A stretch of 64,000 nucleotides of DNA from Lachnospiraceae bacterium (GTDB lineage Bacteria; Bacillota; Clostridia; Lachnospirales; Lachnospiraceae): the NCBI GenBank assembly GCA_024698145.1, contig JAILRO010000012.1, positions 62,001 to 126,000 of the forward strand, given 5' to 3'. Position 1 is the first letter of the stretch. Each line of letters begins with the position of its first letter. The notes beneath the pieces are model-generated. The model saw only the letters and a list, made by a program, of their open reading frames with translations, was not told the DNA's origin and did no database searches. The position numbers and the translations under genes are program-made. Of the stretch, positions 35,160 through 44,293 are shown piece by piece.

Positions 35160-36215
35160 ATGCATCAATTTAGATTACCGGATCATCTTCGTGTTGAGGA
35201 GGGATGTTTTGCCTATATACCCGAAATGATGGAAGATGTTGTACCGGATTTGGAAAATAAGAAGACAATTATTGTTACAGAGAAAGCACTTAAGGAACTT
35301 TTTGAGGACACGCTTGCAACTATAGCGTCAAGCTTTGGTACAAGCGAATTCTATCTGATAGAAGCGGCCACTTATGACGAGGCGGTAGATCTTGCAAAAT
35401 ATATCACAATGAAGGAGTTTGGACTTGTGATAGGCTTTGGTGGTGGAACGGTGTTAGACCTTGCCAAGTTTGCGGCGTTTGTCAGTAAGGCTGGTTATAT
35501 ATGTCTTCCGACAACACTTTCAAACGACAGTCTTGCTTCGCCGGTTGCGGTTCTTGGCACTGAAGGTCGTGCAAGAAAGACATTTAAGTGTACAATTCCT
35601 GACGCAATATTTGTTGATGTGAGTATTATAATGAGTGCACCCGAAAGACAGTTGCTTTCGGGAATTGGCGATACGATAAGCAAATATACTGCATTAAATG
35701 ACTGGAGAATTGCCGCGGAAGAAGGAAGAGAAAATGTTCACGATTTCGCTTACATGATTTCCAAGATGGCATTTAATTCAATCTGTTATAACGATATGAA
35801 GGAGTTAAAGAGTAAGGACTTCATTAAGCGTCTTACACAGGCACTTGTTATGGGTGGACTTGCTATGGAGATCGCAGGATCGTCAAGACCTTCAAGCGGT
35901 TCGGAGCATTTATTCTGTCATGCATTAGAGGAAAATTATGCTGATGATGTCAGAGTTCCGCACGGTATTGCTGTTGCGATGGGAAGCTACGCCGCGTGTA
36001 AGTTCCAGGGCAGAAACATCGAAAAGATAACAAGACTGCTTAAGGAGTACAACATTCCTGTTAAGCCGTCGGAGTGGAAGATTACGGAAGACATTTTCGT
36101 GGGAGCTTGGCAGAGTGCGTCGGCTACAAGACCGGAGCGTTACACGATATTAAATGAAGCTGATTTGTCGAAGGAACATTTAGCGGCTATATATAAGGAA
36201 TTGGAAGAATTATAA
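35160..36215 (+). CDS. Iron-containing alcohol dehydrogenase family, glycerol-1-phosphate dehydrogenase-like
   Basis: 351 residues. The NAD-binding motif is VIGFGGGTVLDLAKFAA, followed by PTTLSNDSLASPVAVLG, which is typical of the sn-glycerol-1-phosphate dehydrogenase (EgsA/AraM) branch. Metal ligands are expected at the Asp of GIGDTISKYTALNDW, the His of [13 protein letters not shown] and the His of [13 protein letters not shown]; all are present. Such enzymes reduce dihydroxyacetone phosphate to glycerol-1-phosphate, but related members use other small aldehydes or ketones, so the substrate is inference. GAGGAGG precedes the ATG. A second copy, deleted in the middle, lies at 52278. Confidence 0.88.
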   Translation: MHQFRLPDHLRVEEGCFAYIPEMMEDVVPDLENKKTIIVTEKALKELFEDTLATIASSFGTSEFYLIEAATYDEAVDLAKYITMKEFGLVIGFGGGTVLDLAKFAAFVSKAGYICLPTTLSNDSLASPVAVLGTEGRARKTFKCTIPDAIFVDVSIIMSAPERQLLSGIGDTISKYTALNDWRIAAEEGRENVHDFAYMISKMAFNSICYNDMKELKSKDFIKRLTQALVMGGLAMEIAGSSRPSSGSEHLFCHALEENYADDVRVPHGIAVAMGSYAACKFQGRNIEKITRLLKEYNIPVKPSEWKITEDIFVGAWQSASATRPERYTILNEADLSKEHLAAIYKELEEL

Positions 36216-36271
36216 AAGAACGATATATTGAAGATGAATGATACAAGAATTTGTACGGCAGGAGAAATAAT

Positions 36272-36748
36272 ATGAACAAGAACGAGAAAACCAACGTTAT
36301 GCGTGTGTTGGAACAGAAAAAGATTGCCTATTCGGCACACACATATACACAAGCCCCGTCGACTTCCGGTGCGGAGATTGCAAAGATATTGGGCGAAGAC
36401 CCTGAGCGTGTATTCAAGACACTTGTAACAAGAGGAAAGACCGGTACATATTACGTGTTTGTTGTTCCGGTTGAGGGCGAACTTGACCTTAGGAAGGCTG
36501 CAAAGGCGGTTGGCGAGAAATCGATAGAAATGATTAAGCAGAAGGAACTTTTGCCACTTACAGGATACATTCATGGTGGCTGCTCACCGATTGGTATGAA
36601 AAAGCAATTTGCAACAGTAATACATGAGACGGCAATGAATTTCGACACTATATTCTTTAGTGCGGGCAAGGTCGGATATCAGGTTGAGGTTGCACCTTCC
36701 GATATTGGTAAGGTAATAAGATATGAGATTGGGGACATAGTTGTATAG
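36272..36748 (+). CDS. Cys-tRNA(Pro)/Cys-tRNA deacylase, EbsC/YbaK family
   Basis: 158 residues from the ATG at 36272 (AGGAG upstream; an earlier in-frame ATG at 36251 has none). Family features: the AYSAHTY strand, STSGAEIAKILGEDPERVFKTL, the invariant-Lys region, YYVFVVPVEGELDLRKAAKAV, and the GGCSPIGMKK loop. The enzyme hydrolyses cysteine wrongly attached to tRNA(Pro). It lies 56 bp after the dehydrogenase gene and may share its transcript. Confidence 0.94.
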   Translation: MNKNEKTNVMRVLEQKKIAYSAHTYTQAPSTSGAEIAKILGEDPERVFKTLVTRGKTGTYYVFVVPVEGELDLRKAAKAVGEKSIEMIKQKELLPLTGYIHGGCSPIGMKKQFATVIHETAMNFDTIFFSAGKVGYQVEVAPSDIGKVIRYEIGDIVV

Positions 36749-36789
36749 TAGTAATTGTTAAACATACGACAAAAATAGTAAAGTATTTA

Positions 36790-36816
36790 GGGACGGGACA
36801 TTGGTTCCGTCTTTTA
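36790..36816 (+). terminator. Weak intrinsic terminator
   Basis: GACGGGA (36792-36798) pairs with TTCCGTC (36805-36811, one G-T pair), followed by TTTT. Confidence 0.6.
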
Positions 36817-36832
36817 TGCGTTTTTTAATTAG

Positions 36833-36849
36833 GATACAAATAGGATATA
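36833..36849 (+). promoter_or_regulatory. GGATACA/GGATATA direct repeat upstream of the second two-component operon
   Basis: GATACA at 36833 and GATATA at 36844, 11 bp apart, 73 bp before the regulator start. Same spacing and a similar core to the repeats at 10-18 kb. A site for its own regulator is likely. Confidence 0.45.
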
Positions 36850-36921
36850 TTTATGTGGTAATATACATTTACAAACGTTTGATAAATAATCCATTGATGG
36901 AATAGAGCGGGGAGAGAGTAA

Positions 36922-37605
36922 ATGGCATTTCAAATATTGATGGTTGAAGATGATAGACAGATATACGAGGTTGTTGGAGATTTTCTTACTGATAAAAGTG
37001 AAAATAAAATAACAGTCGAGTTTGCGGAAGATGGGGATAAGGCAACGGAAATGTTGTACGAGAAGGAGTATGATCTTGTCCTTTTGGATGTTATGCTTCC
37101 TGGGGTATCAGGTTTTGAAATATGCAGATTCATACGTAGTAACAGTATATGTCCGATAGTTTTTGTAACTGCAAGGGGACGCCAGGAAGATGTTCTTAAG
37201 GGGTATGAATTGGGGGCAGATGATTATGTTGTTAAGCCGTTTTCAGTTGCGGAACTCTATGCCAAAGTAAATGCACTTCTCAGACGTTCAAAAGGAATGA
37301 TAAAAGCTAGAAAAATTAACTGCGGTCAGATTTATCTCAATCCGCTGACGCTTCAAGTGTATGTCGGTGATGAAAGAAAAGAGATTACTCTTGCTGCAAA
37401 AGAGTATCATTTACTCAAGGTTTTGATTGAACACGTTGATGAAACTTTATCAAGGGATTATCTGCTCACAAGAATATGGGGATATGATTTTGACGGCAAT
37501 GAAAGAGTTGTTGACAACCATATTAAGAAGGTGCGAAAGGCACTGGGAGAGTACGGAAAACAAATACAAACGGTTTTTGGACGCGGATACCGTATGAGAG
37601 CATGA
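36922..37605 (+). CDS. OmpR-family response regulator
   Basis: 227 residues: receiver with MVEDDRQ, phospho-acceptor Asp in LVLLDVMLPG, FVTARG and DYVVKPF; C-terminal winged helix with LAAKEYHLLKVL and ERVVDNHIKKVRKAL, ending GRGYRMRA. GGGGAGAG precedes the ATG. The histidine kinase gene follows 18 bp downstream. The direct repeat at 36833 is a probable autoregulatory site. Confidence 0.95.
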   Translation: MAFQILMVEDDRQIYEVVGDFLTDKSENKITVEFAEDGDKATEMLYEKEYDLVLLDVMLPGVSGFEICRFIRSNSICPIVFVTARGRQEDVLKGYELGADDYVVKPFSVAELYAKVNALLRRSKGMIKARKINCGQIYLNPLTLQVYVGDERKEITLAAKEYHLLKVLIEHVDETLSRDYLLTRIWGYDFDGNERVVDNHIKKVRKALGEYGKQIQTVFGRGYRMRA

Positions 37606-37623
37606 CATAAGGGGGAATTGTAA

Positions 37624-39480
37624 ATGAAGAAGCCGAGATTGAAGAAATACATTTTTTGTTTGTGTCTTATAGCATTTATTTTATCAGTAATAATATGTAT
37701 AGTAGCACTCTATGTTTTGGATAGGAATAATTTTGACACGAGATCTTTTTTGATATCAGATTATGAATCGGATATTGTGGGGGAAGTTAATAAACAATTA
37801 GCGTATTCAGACCCTAATGAAGTTGTTAAAGAAGGATTGAAATCAGATAAGTATGGACTAGGACTTGCTGATGTTAATCGTACCATTAAAATGGTATCTG
37901 CAGCAGGATGTTTTTCGGCATTATATGACAATAAAGGAAGATTAATTACTGATGCATCGCAGGCTGTTTTTTTTAGGATTTACAAAAAGAATGAAAATGG
38001 CACAATGAAGAAAATATGGCTGGAGAGTGATTATAACAAAATCTGGAAAGAAATATTTGAAAAGTATCATAGTAGCTGCGAGGAACCTATAGGAGAAAAT
38101 GATATAGGTTACTCCAAAGACGAAACGATTAATAATATTATGGATAATGATACGGAAAATGTTCAGGTGGATACGAAAATTGTTCCGGAAGAAATATATT
38201 ATAAAGGCGGATACTTTGTTCCGGGGAAAATACATGTACGTGTGAAGGTTGTCGTGTTGAAAGGTGATGATTTTATTACATATTCAAAAGATGTATTTGA
38301 TATAGACATGACACCTGATAATGTAAGTGAGTATACCAAATTAAGTTTGGGGAATGAACAAAACGGATATTTTTATGATAGTGAAACTTTCACAGTCGTT
38401 TTGGGAATATCCAAAGATACTAAAGATTATGAGGATTATGAATATTTTACGAATTATTTAAAAAATGAAAAAACAGCTATGTCTGAATTATTGCGTCAGG
38501 ATTACAGTTATGGAAGCGCATTCTTAAAATATAATATGGACAGCAGTTTTATGCATCATATAGAATGTTCAGGTGAAGCAATCGACGTAAATCTAGATGA
38601 TAATGATTTTGAGTATGCTGTAGTGGCTGTTGGGAATAGTGATATTTTAACTGATTATGAAAGTGAGTCACAGTTTGGTAAAGGTAAATACAATATTTTT
38701 AGAAAAGTATGGCTGCCTATAGGTTTGTTTACATCATTTATTATGATGATTATAGCCGGTGTTATCGGAGGTTTTGTGTATATAAAGAAAAAGTCTGCCT
38801 ACGATATGTACTGTTACCGTATTGAAACCACAAATGCTATGGCACATGACTTAAAAACACCGCTTACCGCTATTTCAGGATATGCCGAAAATCTGGTTGA
38901 GCAGGTGCATGTCGATAAACGCGAATACTATGCAAAGTCCATTATTTCTAACGTGGACTACATGAACAAAATGATACATGACATTTTAGAACTGTCAAAG
39001 AGTGAGGACGCAAGACAAGAACTGGCTTCGGAAGAGGTTGCCCTTGCAGAGATTGTAAATGCGGAACTGGATAGTCTGTCAGGTATCGTTAATGAGCGTG
39101 CTCTTACGGTTTCTGTTTCGGGGGATTGTGTATTATGTACGGACAAGAAAATGATTACTTCGCTTGTCGATAATCTTATTTCCAACGCAGTAAGATATGC
39201 AAAGGAACAGACAAATATTCTAATAGTTCTTGCCGATAAAAAGACGGCAGATGCTCCGTTTATTTCAAAGGGCATGCTGGTAAAAAATACTCTTTCAAGT
39301 CCGTTACAAAAATCAGTGGAAGAACTCAAAAAGCCTTATGTTAAGGGTGATGACAGCAGAGGAAGTCAAAGCGGCAGCGGAGTTGGACTTACAATCGTTG
39401 AAAATGTTGCGAAAAAACTTAAGTGCAAGGTAGTTTATAATGTTACCGACGAAGAGTTTTCGGTGAAGGTGTTGTTTTAA
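37624..39480 (+). CDS. Sensor histidine kinase with large extracytoplasmic domain
   Basis: 618 residues. Membrane helices at about 10-32 and 360-385 enclose a sensor domain of about 325 residues, unusually large for the family and without a recognised ligand fold. No HAMP is evident. The HisKA box is AMAHDLKTPLTAISGYAENL; the ATPase domain has SLVDNLISNAVRYA and GSGVGLTIVENVA. The G1-type loop reads LVKNTLSS rather than DxGxG, as in some VanS-like kinases. It partners with the regulator just upstream. Confidence 0.92.
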   Translation: MKKPRLKKYIFCLCLIAFILSVIICIVALYVLDRNNFDTRSFLISDYESDIVGEVNKQLAYSDPNEVVKEGLKSDKYGLGLADVNRTIKMVSAAGCFSALYDNKGRLITDASQAVFFRIYKKNENGTMKKIWLESDYNKIWKEIFEKYHSSCEEPIGENDIGYSKDETINNIMDNDTENVQVDTKIVPEEIYYKGGYFVPGKIHVRVKVVVLKGDDFITYSKDVFDIDMTPDNVSEYTKLSLGNEQNGYFYDSETFTVVLGISKDTKDYEDYEYFTNYLKNEKTAMSELLRQDYSYGSAFLKYNMDSSFMHHIECSGEAIDVNLDDNDFEYAVVAVGNSDILTDYESESQFGKGKYNIFRKVWLPIGLFTSFIMMIIAGVIGGFVYIKKKSAYDMYCYRIETTNAMAHDLKTPLTAISGYAENLVEQVHVDKREYYAKSIISNVDYMNKMIHDILELSKSEDARQELASEEVALAEIVNAELDSLSGIVNERALTVSVSGDCVLCTDKKMITSLVDNLISNAVRYAKEQTNILIVLADKKTADAPFISKGMLVKNTLSSPLQKSVEELKKPYVKGDDSRGSQSGSGVGLTIVENVAKKLKCKVVYNVTDEEFSVKVLF

Positions 39481-39505
39481 ACTTTATATAAATACGGACC
39501 GTTTC

Positions 39506-39542
39506 ACTCTACCCATATTAACAAATGGGTAGAGTTTTTTTT
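39506..39542 (+). terminator. Strong intrinsic terminator
   Basis: ACTCTACCCAT and ATGGGTAGAGT, an 11-bp perfect stem, followed by eight T. Confidence 0.9.
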
Positions 39543-39644
39543 CGCGGTTGTGATAGAAATTCGTTGTTAAACTCGAATATATAGTATAAAACAAAAGTAT
39601 AGAATATCTGATCAGAAAATGGCTATACTTATGGAGGTGATAGG

Positions 39645-40202
39645 TTGAAAATTAATGAAGAAAATTTCGTGGCGCAGTTAAAGAAAAGAAATGAGGATGC
39701 GCTGGTCTATGTGATGCGTACATATGGCGGGCTTGTTAAGTCCGTAGTTACGAGGCACATGCAGCAATATTTAATATACGAAGAGGATTGTATAAATGAG
39801 GTTTTCTTTGCAGTATGGGAGCATATTGATTCTTATATTTCTGAAAAGGGGAGTTTTGCAAACTGGATTGCGGGAATCGCCAGGTTTAAGGCACTTGACT
39901 ATGTAAGGAAACTTTCGAAACAGATGCGTGAAGAACATATAGAGGATATGGTTACTGAAATTGCAGATGTTTGTGAGGAAGAAAAAGCTTCTGATTATAT
40001 TTCAGAGGAAATTGAAGAGATGATATTATCGCTGAACGAAACGGACAGGGAATTGTTTCGGAGGCTTTACATCGAGGAACAGAAGATTTCTGAAATGAGT
40101 GCAGAAATGAATATGGATAGTTCTGTAATATACAACAGACTTTCAAGATCCAGAAAAAAACTTAGAAAAAAGTATAAAATGAAAAATTTTTTTTTGAATT
40201 AG
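39645..40202 (+). CDS. ECF-type RNA polymerase sigma factor
   Basis: 185 residues from a TTG preceded by GGAGGTGA. Region 2 is about residues 20-90 (EEDCINEVFFAVWEHIDSY, SFANWIAGIARFKALDYVRK). Region 4 is about 125-180 (MILSLNETDRELFRRLYIEE, SEMSAEMNMDSSVIYNRLSRSRKKL). It lacks regions 1 and 3, as ECF sigma factors do. It should direct polymerase to a small regulon in response to a membrane signal, held back by the anti-sigma protein encoded next. Confidence 0.93.
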   Translation: MKINEENFVAQLKKRNEDALVYVMRTYGGLVKSVVTRHMQQYLIYEEDCINEVFFAVWEHIDSYISEKGSFANWIAGIARFKALDYVRKLSKQMREEHIEDMVTEIADVCEEEKASDYISEEIEEMILSLNETDRELFRRLYIEEQKISEMSAEMNMDSSVIYNRLSRSRKKLRKKYKMKNFFLN

Positions 40203-40218
40203 AAAGGGTGTGATTGTT

Positions 40219-41313
40219 GTGACGGATAACGTACAATATGATATTTATGTATTATTTAATGATATGGAACAAAATATTGATCAATACGATAATGTTCAGG
40301 TAACAAAAGAAGAAGTTGCAAGATGGCACAAAAGCTTCAGAAAACGTGTTGGTAAAAACGAACAAAAGCATTTTGTGAAGTGGGCGGTTGCTGCTTGTTT
40401 GGCAGTGGCGGTTGTTATCTTTGCAGGACCATTTAACGATTACTCAAAGGCTGCAATAGAAAGTGTGGCATACAATTTGGGTGAAGTTCTCGGCTTTAAC
40501 AAGGATATTGCATCTTATGAAACAATGGTCGGAAAGACTGTTGTCAAGGATGGATATACAGTTACTCTTAACAGTGTAATATTAGACGGTAACGTGCTGT
40601 ATCTGACATATACAGAGCAGTTCCCTGAAAAACTTGAAGGATTTGATAAGATAGTTGCACCGAATGGTATTAATACAATGATGACAGGGACAATCAATGG
40701 AACTCATCATTGTTTGAGTATGGGTGGTACATATAGACCGATTGATGATTATACACGTCTTGCTGTTTTCGATATAACTTTTGAAAATGATTTGGCAGAG
40801 AAGGTTGATTTTGGTAAGCCGGTTGATGTTAAGTTGAGGTATGATGTTTTTGCTAAAAATGAAAAAAAACCATTTTTAACTTTTAAGGATTTTAAGTTTA
40901 GAACGGACGCTTCAAAGATTGCACTTGTTACTGAAACAACACCACTTGATTATTCGTACAATCTGCCTGACGGAAGTACGATTCATTTTACAAAGTTCGA
41001 GCATAACCCGGTGAGTAGAAAAATTTATTATGAAGCAGAAGGTATTAAGGACGGATATTTCTGGGAACTTCGGCTTACTGACGATATGGGTAATACTATA
41101 TGGGAGACAGAAAGTGATTATACGGCAAATGATAAAGATGGTGGAAAGACGGGACAGGGCTTTATTCACTATAATGCCGGCGGTGAAGATGTTACAAATG
41201 CAGATGCAACAAAACTGGTTGCAACTGTATGGGGAGGAAAAGTAGATGAAGCGAATGAAGATGAAGACTTCATGGAGCAGATAGGCGAGGCGTTTACGAT
41301 TTCGTTGAAGTAA
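40219..41313 (+). CDS. Membrane anti-sigma factor, DUF4179-like
   Basis: 364 residues from the GTG at 40219 (AAAGGG about ten bases upstream; GTG 40210 is too near that site). A cytoplasmic N-terminus of about 55 residues, one membrane helix (about 56-75, WAVAACLAVAVVIFAGPF), then an outside domain that begins YSKAAIESVAYNLGEVLG and continues with GYTVTLNSVILDGNVLYLTY, the DUF4179/DUF5643 pattern. Proteins of this build follow ECF sigma genes in Clostridia and bind the sigma factor through the N-terminus. It lies 16 bp after the sigma gene. Confidence 0.88.
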   Translation: MTDNVQYDIYVLFNDMEQNIDQYDNVQVTKEEVARWHKSFRKRVGKNEQKHFVKWAVAACLAVAVVIFAGPFNDYSKAAIESVAYNLGEVLGFNKDIASYETMVGKTVVKDGYTVTLNSVILDGNVLYLTYTEQFPEKLEGFDKIVAPNGINTMMTGTINGTHHCLSMGGTYRPIDDYTRLAVFDITFENDLAEKVDFGKPVDVKLRYDVFAKNEKKPFLTFKDFKFRTDASKIALVTETTPLDYSYNLPDGSTIHFTKFEHNPVSRKIYYEAEGIKDGYFWELRLTDDMGNTIWETESDYTANDKDGGKTGQGFIHYNAGGEDVTNADATKLVATVWGGKVDEANEDEDFMEQIGEAFTISLK

Positions 41314-41342
41314 CTTCAATAGCAGTTGATTTTTTGCATGAC

Positions 41343-41372
41343 AGAAAAGGCGGGAAACCGCCTTTTCTTGTT
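41343..41372 (+). terminator. Intrinsic terminator after the sigma/anti-sigma operon
   Basis: AGAAAAGGCGG and CCGCCTTTTCT, a perfect 11-bp stem with loop GAAA, followed by a short T-rich tail. Confidence 0.8.
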
Positions 41373-41477
41373 GTGAATATTTAGCGTAATAATAAGTAAT
41401 TATATTCAAGGATTGTAAGGAAAAACAAAGAGAGACGTGGTATAATAATGATTAATTAAAATGGAGTTGGAGGGATT

Positions 41478-41852
41478 ATGATGCGGAAAATCAATATAGT
41501 TTTATTATTGGCTATGTTTGCTGCATGCATAATAGGTTGCAGTAATTCGACAGGAAGTGAACAGACTTCAACAGGCGTAGAAAGAAATAAAATTGAGCAA
41601 CCGCAAGTTATGTATAACGGTTATATATATTATTTTCTTGCAACAGATACTCTTGATATAATACCGGATGTGTGTGAAAAGGTTGGTGAAATGGAGATTG
41701 TGGATGGAGAAAATGTTCCCGATATGGATTTTTCTGCAGCCGGAGTTGATTTGACGGTAGGACAAGAAATATATGCGTACGAAAAAAACACGCAGGAAAT
41801 CTATGTTAAATTTGATGATGGTTATAAAAAGTTTGAAAGAAAAATCAAGTGA
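41478..41852 (+). CDS. Small lipoprotein
   Basis: 124 residues. Signal peptide with lipobox ACIIGC at about residue 21, then a compact domain with QVMYNGYIYYFLATDTLD, PDVCEKVGEMEIVDG and VGQEIYAYEKNTQEIYVKFDDGYKKFE. Proteins of this outline are common in Lachnospiraceae; the role is unknown. GGAGGG lies about six bases before the ATG. The next gene, a broken RNA ligase-like gene, starts 14 bp downstream. Confidence 0.78.
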   Translation: MMRKINIVLLLAMFAACIIGCSNSTGSEQTSTGVERNKIEQPQVMYNGYIYYFLATDTLDIIPDVCEKVGEMEIVDGENVPDMDFSAAGVDLTVGQEIYAYEKNTQEIYVKFDDGYKKFERKIK

Positions 41853-41866
41853 TTAGGAGAATATAA

Positions 41867-42306
41867 ATGTATCTTATAACGGCGTATTTTGATGAAAGTA
41901 CAAATAGACAATTACAGCATTTGAGACAAGAGATCCCAATGGTTTTGTTCCTGCCATGAAAAGGCTTAAGGAAGAATTATCGCGTGGTGATGTTCATTTG
42001 GTTTCTGTAGGAACATTTCTTCCGTATGTCATGTATGTTACACCTGTGCTTGATGCATATCTACAGGATATGGCAATCAAGGTGCATGAAGCAGTCAAAG
42101 ATTGCGGCGATATCGCTATCAGCAAATATTATCAGCCGACAAGTTGGTTTCCTCATATAACACTCGCTAAGACGCTTGAAAAAGAGCAGATGCAGCAGGC
42201 GTTTTCCTATGTGCAGGATCATTTTGGACCGATTAAAGGAAGTGTTGTGGAATTGGGGCTTGCAAGAACCAATCCGCATGAGGATATTGTAAGAGTGACG
42301 CTTTGA
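41867..42306 (+). pseudogene. 2H phosphoesterase (2'-5' RNA ligase-like), broken
   Basis: The N-terminus MYLITAYFDESTNRQLQHL, with AGGAG before the ATG, stops at 41956-41958. The rest is in another frame: FVPAMKRLKEELSRGDVHLV, FLPYVMYVTPVLDAYL, then WFPHITLAKTL carrying the second HxT motif of the family. The first HxT segment (normally about residue 40, PPHxT) is missing and the frame changes there, so the gene has an internal deletion of roughly 25-35 codons. The remaining 116-residue frame lacks half the active site. Confidence 0.7.
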
Positions 42307-42310
42307 AAAA

Positions 42311-42359
42311 AGATTTACTACCTAAAAAACAATAATAATTAGGTAGTAAATCCTTTTTA
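42311..42359 (+). terminator. Strong intrinsic terminator
   Basis: GATTTACTACCTAA and TTAGGTAGTAAATC form a perfect 14-bp stem with a 13-base loop, followed by CTTTTTAA. Confidence 0.85.
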
Positions 42360-42452
42360 ATTAATAGTATTATTGATTTATAACCTGAAAAATGATAATT
42401 TGGTATATGCACGATATAAGAGGAACGAAATACAGAAAGGTAAATAATTATC

Positions 42453-43094
42453 ATGGAAAACAAGATGGACATGCTACATGGACCATTACTTAAAAAGATA
42501 TTGATATTTGCATTTCCGATAATTATGGGAAGTATATTACAACAGCTGTTTAGTGCGGTTGACATAGCGGTGGTAGGACTTACTGGCGACAGCAACGGAC
42601 AGGCGGCAATCGGAGCAAACACAACGGTTATTGCGTTGTTTGTCAACTTTTTTGTCTGACTTTCTGTTGGAATAAATGTTGTAATAGTTAACTATATCGG
42701 AAGTGACCATAAAGAAAGAATACAATCGACGGTTCATACTGCGGTAGCATTTGCTGCGCTTTCGGGAATCGGGCTTCTTCTGCTGGTTGAACTTGTGGCT
42801 CGTCCAATGCTTATATTAATGGCAACTCCAAATTAAGAATAAATGGTGATGATCTTACAAAGTTACTTAAGATTGGATGCCGTCAGGTTTTCAGACTATG
42901 GTATTTTCTATTGCCAACATCTGTATTCAGACAACCATTAATTCATATGGTTCAGCGGCAATGGCAGTGGCGCTTGTGCTTACAAATATTGTGAATTACA
43001 TATTCATAGGTGCGGAGCATTTCTTCGTTGGGTTGTGACCGGACTGTTTGTTGTTGGTGCGTTTGTTGTGGTGTATAGAAAGGTGGCAAAATGA
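42453..43094 (+). pseudogene. MATE transporter pseudogene
   Basis: The start is normal (LLKKILIFAFPIIMGSILQQ, AVDIAVVGLTGDSN), but an in-frame TGA at 42657-42659 replaces the Gly codon expected before LSVGINVVIVNYIG. Reading continues to LILMATPN, then stops and changes frame. Further pieces (FSIANICIQTTINSYGSAA, ALVLTNIVNYIFIG and a final VTGLFVVGAFVVVYRK) show that large internal parts are lost; about 210 codons remain of about 450. The last codon overlaps the start of the glycosylase gene (ATGA). Confidence 0.8.
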
Positions 43095-43576
43095 TACAGC
43101 ATCCGATACCACCTGTGTACGACAGGGATTCAAAGATTTTAATATTGGGAAGCTTTCCGTCTGTAAAATCAAGGGAAGCAATGTTTTTCTATGGTCACCC
43201 ACAGAACAGATATTGGAAGGTGCTGGCGGCTGTGTTTGGAGAGGCTGTACCAGAGACAGTGCCGGATAAAAAGGCATTTTTGTTGCGCAATCATATTGCG
43301 GCGTGGGATGTAATAGCATCCTGTGATATAATAGGTTCGTCGGATTCATCAATCAAGAATGTGACTGCCAATGATCTTATGCCGATTCTCGAAACGGCGG
43401 ATATAAAAGAGATTTTTGTCAACGGCAAGACTGCGGAGAAGATGTATAAGAAATATACGGAACCTGTGATTAAAAGAACTTGCATTTGCCTTCCGTCAAC
43501 AAGCCCTGCCAATGCGGCGTGGAACATGGAAAGACTTGTTGATGCGTGGCAAGTTGTAAAAACTAAACGCAGTTAA
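43091..43576 (+). CDS. DNA-deoxyinosine glycosylase (uracil-DNA glycosylase superfamily, family 6)
   Basis: 161 residues. Motif 1 is LILGSFPSVKSREAMFFYGHPQNRYW, with the conserved NRYW and YGHPQN of the hypoxanthine-DNA glycosylase group. AAWDVIASCDIIGSSDSSI is the middle motif, and LPSTSPANAAW is the DNA-intercalating loop region. The enzyme removes hypoxanthine from deaminated adenine in DNA and starts base-excision repair. Its ATG overlaps the end of the MATE pseudogene, so it probably depended on that gene's promoter. Confidence 0.92.
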   Translation: MIQHPIPPVYDRDSKILILGSFPSVKSREAMFFYGHPQNRYWKVLAAVFGEAVPETVPDKKAFLLRNHIAAWDVIASCDIIGSSDSSIKNVTANDLMPILETADIKEIFVNGKTAEKMYKKYTEPVIKRTCICLPSTSPANAAWNMERLVDAWQVVKTKRS

Positions 43577-43604
43577 TATTAAAAATAAAGAGGAGGTTAC
43601 AAAT

Positions 43605-44066
43605 ATGTTAGAGGTTGGAACAAAAGCACCGGATTTTGAATTGCCGGATCAGAACGGGGATATGCACAAATTGTCGGATTACAAGGGCAAGAAGGTAATC
43701 CTGTATTTTTATCCAAAGGATAACACATCGGGCTGTACTAAGCAGGCCTGCGGCTTTTCGGAAAGACTTCCGCAGTTTACGGAAAAAGGTGCGGTTGTGC
43801 TTGGCGTGAGCAAGGATAGTGTTGCTTCACACAAGAGGTTTGAGGAAAAACAGGGGCTTGCATTTACAATTCTTGCAGATCCTGAACGCAAGGTTATTGA
43901 GAAGTATGACGTTTGGAAGGAAAAGAAAAACTACGGTAAAGTATCCATGGGTGTTGTTCGCACAACTTATCTGATTGATGAGAACGGAATAATCATTCGT
44001 GCGAATGACAAGGTCAAAGCGGCAGATGACCCTGAAAAGATGCTTAATGTTCTTGATGAGGTATAA
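43605..44066 (+). CDS. bcp: Thioredoxin-dependent peroxiredoxin, Bcp/PrxQ type
   Basis: 153 residues. Peroxidatic site YPKDNTSGCTKQACGF: the peroxidatic Cys in SGCT and a second Cys five residues later, the usual Bcp pair. The N-terminus TKAPDFELPDQNGD and the end TTYLIDENGIIIRAND are typical. It reduces hydrogen peroxide and organic peroxides in the cytoplasm, recycled by thioredoxin. AGGAGG lies about nine bases before the ATG, 28 bp after the glycosylase gene; the two likely share a transcript ended by the hairpin at 44106. Confidence 0.96.
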   Translation: MLEVGTKAPDFELPDQNGDMHKLSDYKGKKVILYFYPKDNTSGCTKQACGFSERLPQFTEKGAVVLGVSKDSVASHKRFEEKQGLAFTILADPERKVIEKYDVWKEKKNYGKVSMGVVRTTYLIDENGIIIRANDKVKAADDPEKMLNVLDEV

Positions 44067-44105
44067 AAAAGTCGACTATGGAGAGGGTATAGCACATGAA
44101 TGATG

Positions 44106-44151
44106 AGAAACCTGTAGGTGTCTGCAAATGCAGATACCTACAGGTTTTTTG
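44106..44151 (+). terminator. Strong intrinsic terminator after bcp
   Basis: AACCTGTAGGTGTCTGC and GCAGATACCTACAGGTT form a 17-bp stem with one mismatch and loop AAAT, followed by TTTTTT. Confidence 0.9.
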
Positions 44152-44228
44152 TTATGTAATATGGTGACAGGCACCTATATAATTTTATGCAGCAAGAATA
44201 ATAATTATCGCAACACAATAAAAAGTTG

Positions 44229-44257
44229 TTGACAAACAGTAGAAAGTGATTTATACT
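44229..44257 (+). promoter_or_regulatory. Sigma-A promoter of the DUF2975-XRE operon
   Basis: TTGACA at 44229-44234, 17-base spacer, TATACT at 44252-44257. Confidence 0.82.
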
Positions 44258-44293
44258 CTAAACTGCAATAAGCAAAAAGGAGGTATATGTCGT

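Noticed and set aside
44161-44178. Short GGTGACAGGCACC palindrome before the DUF2975 operon
   Set aside because: A single short imperfect palindrome with no second copy noticed in the window; too little to call a repeat family or an insertion-sequence end.
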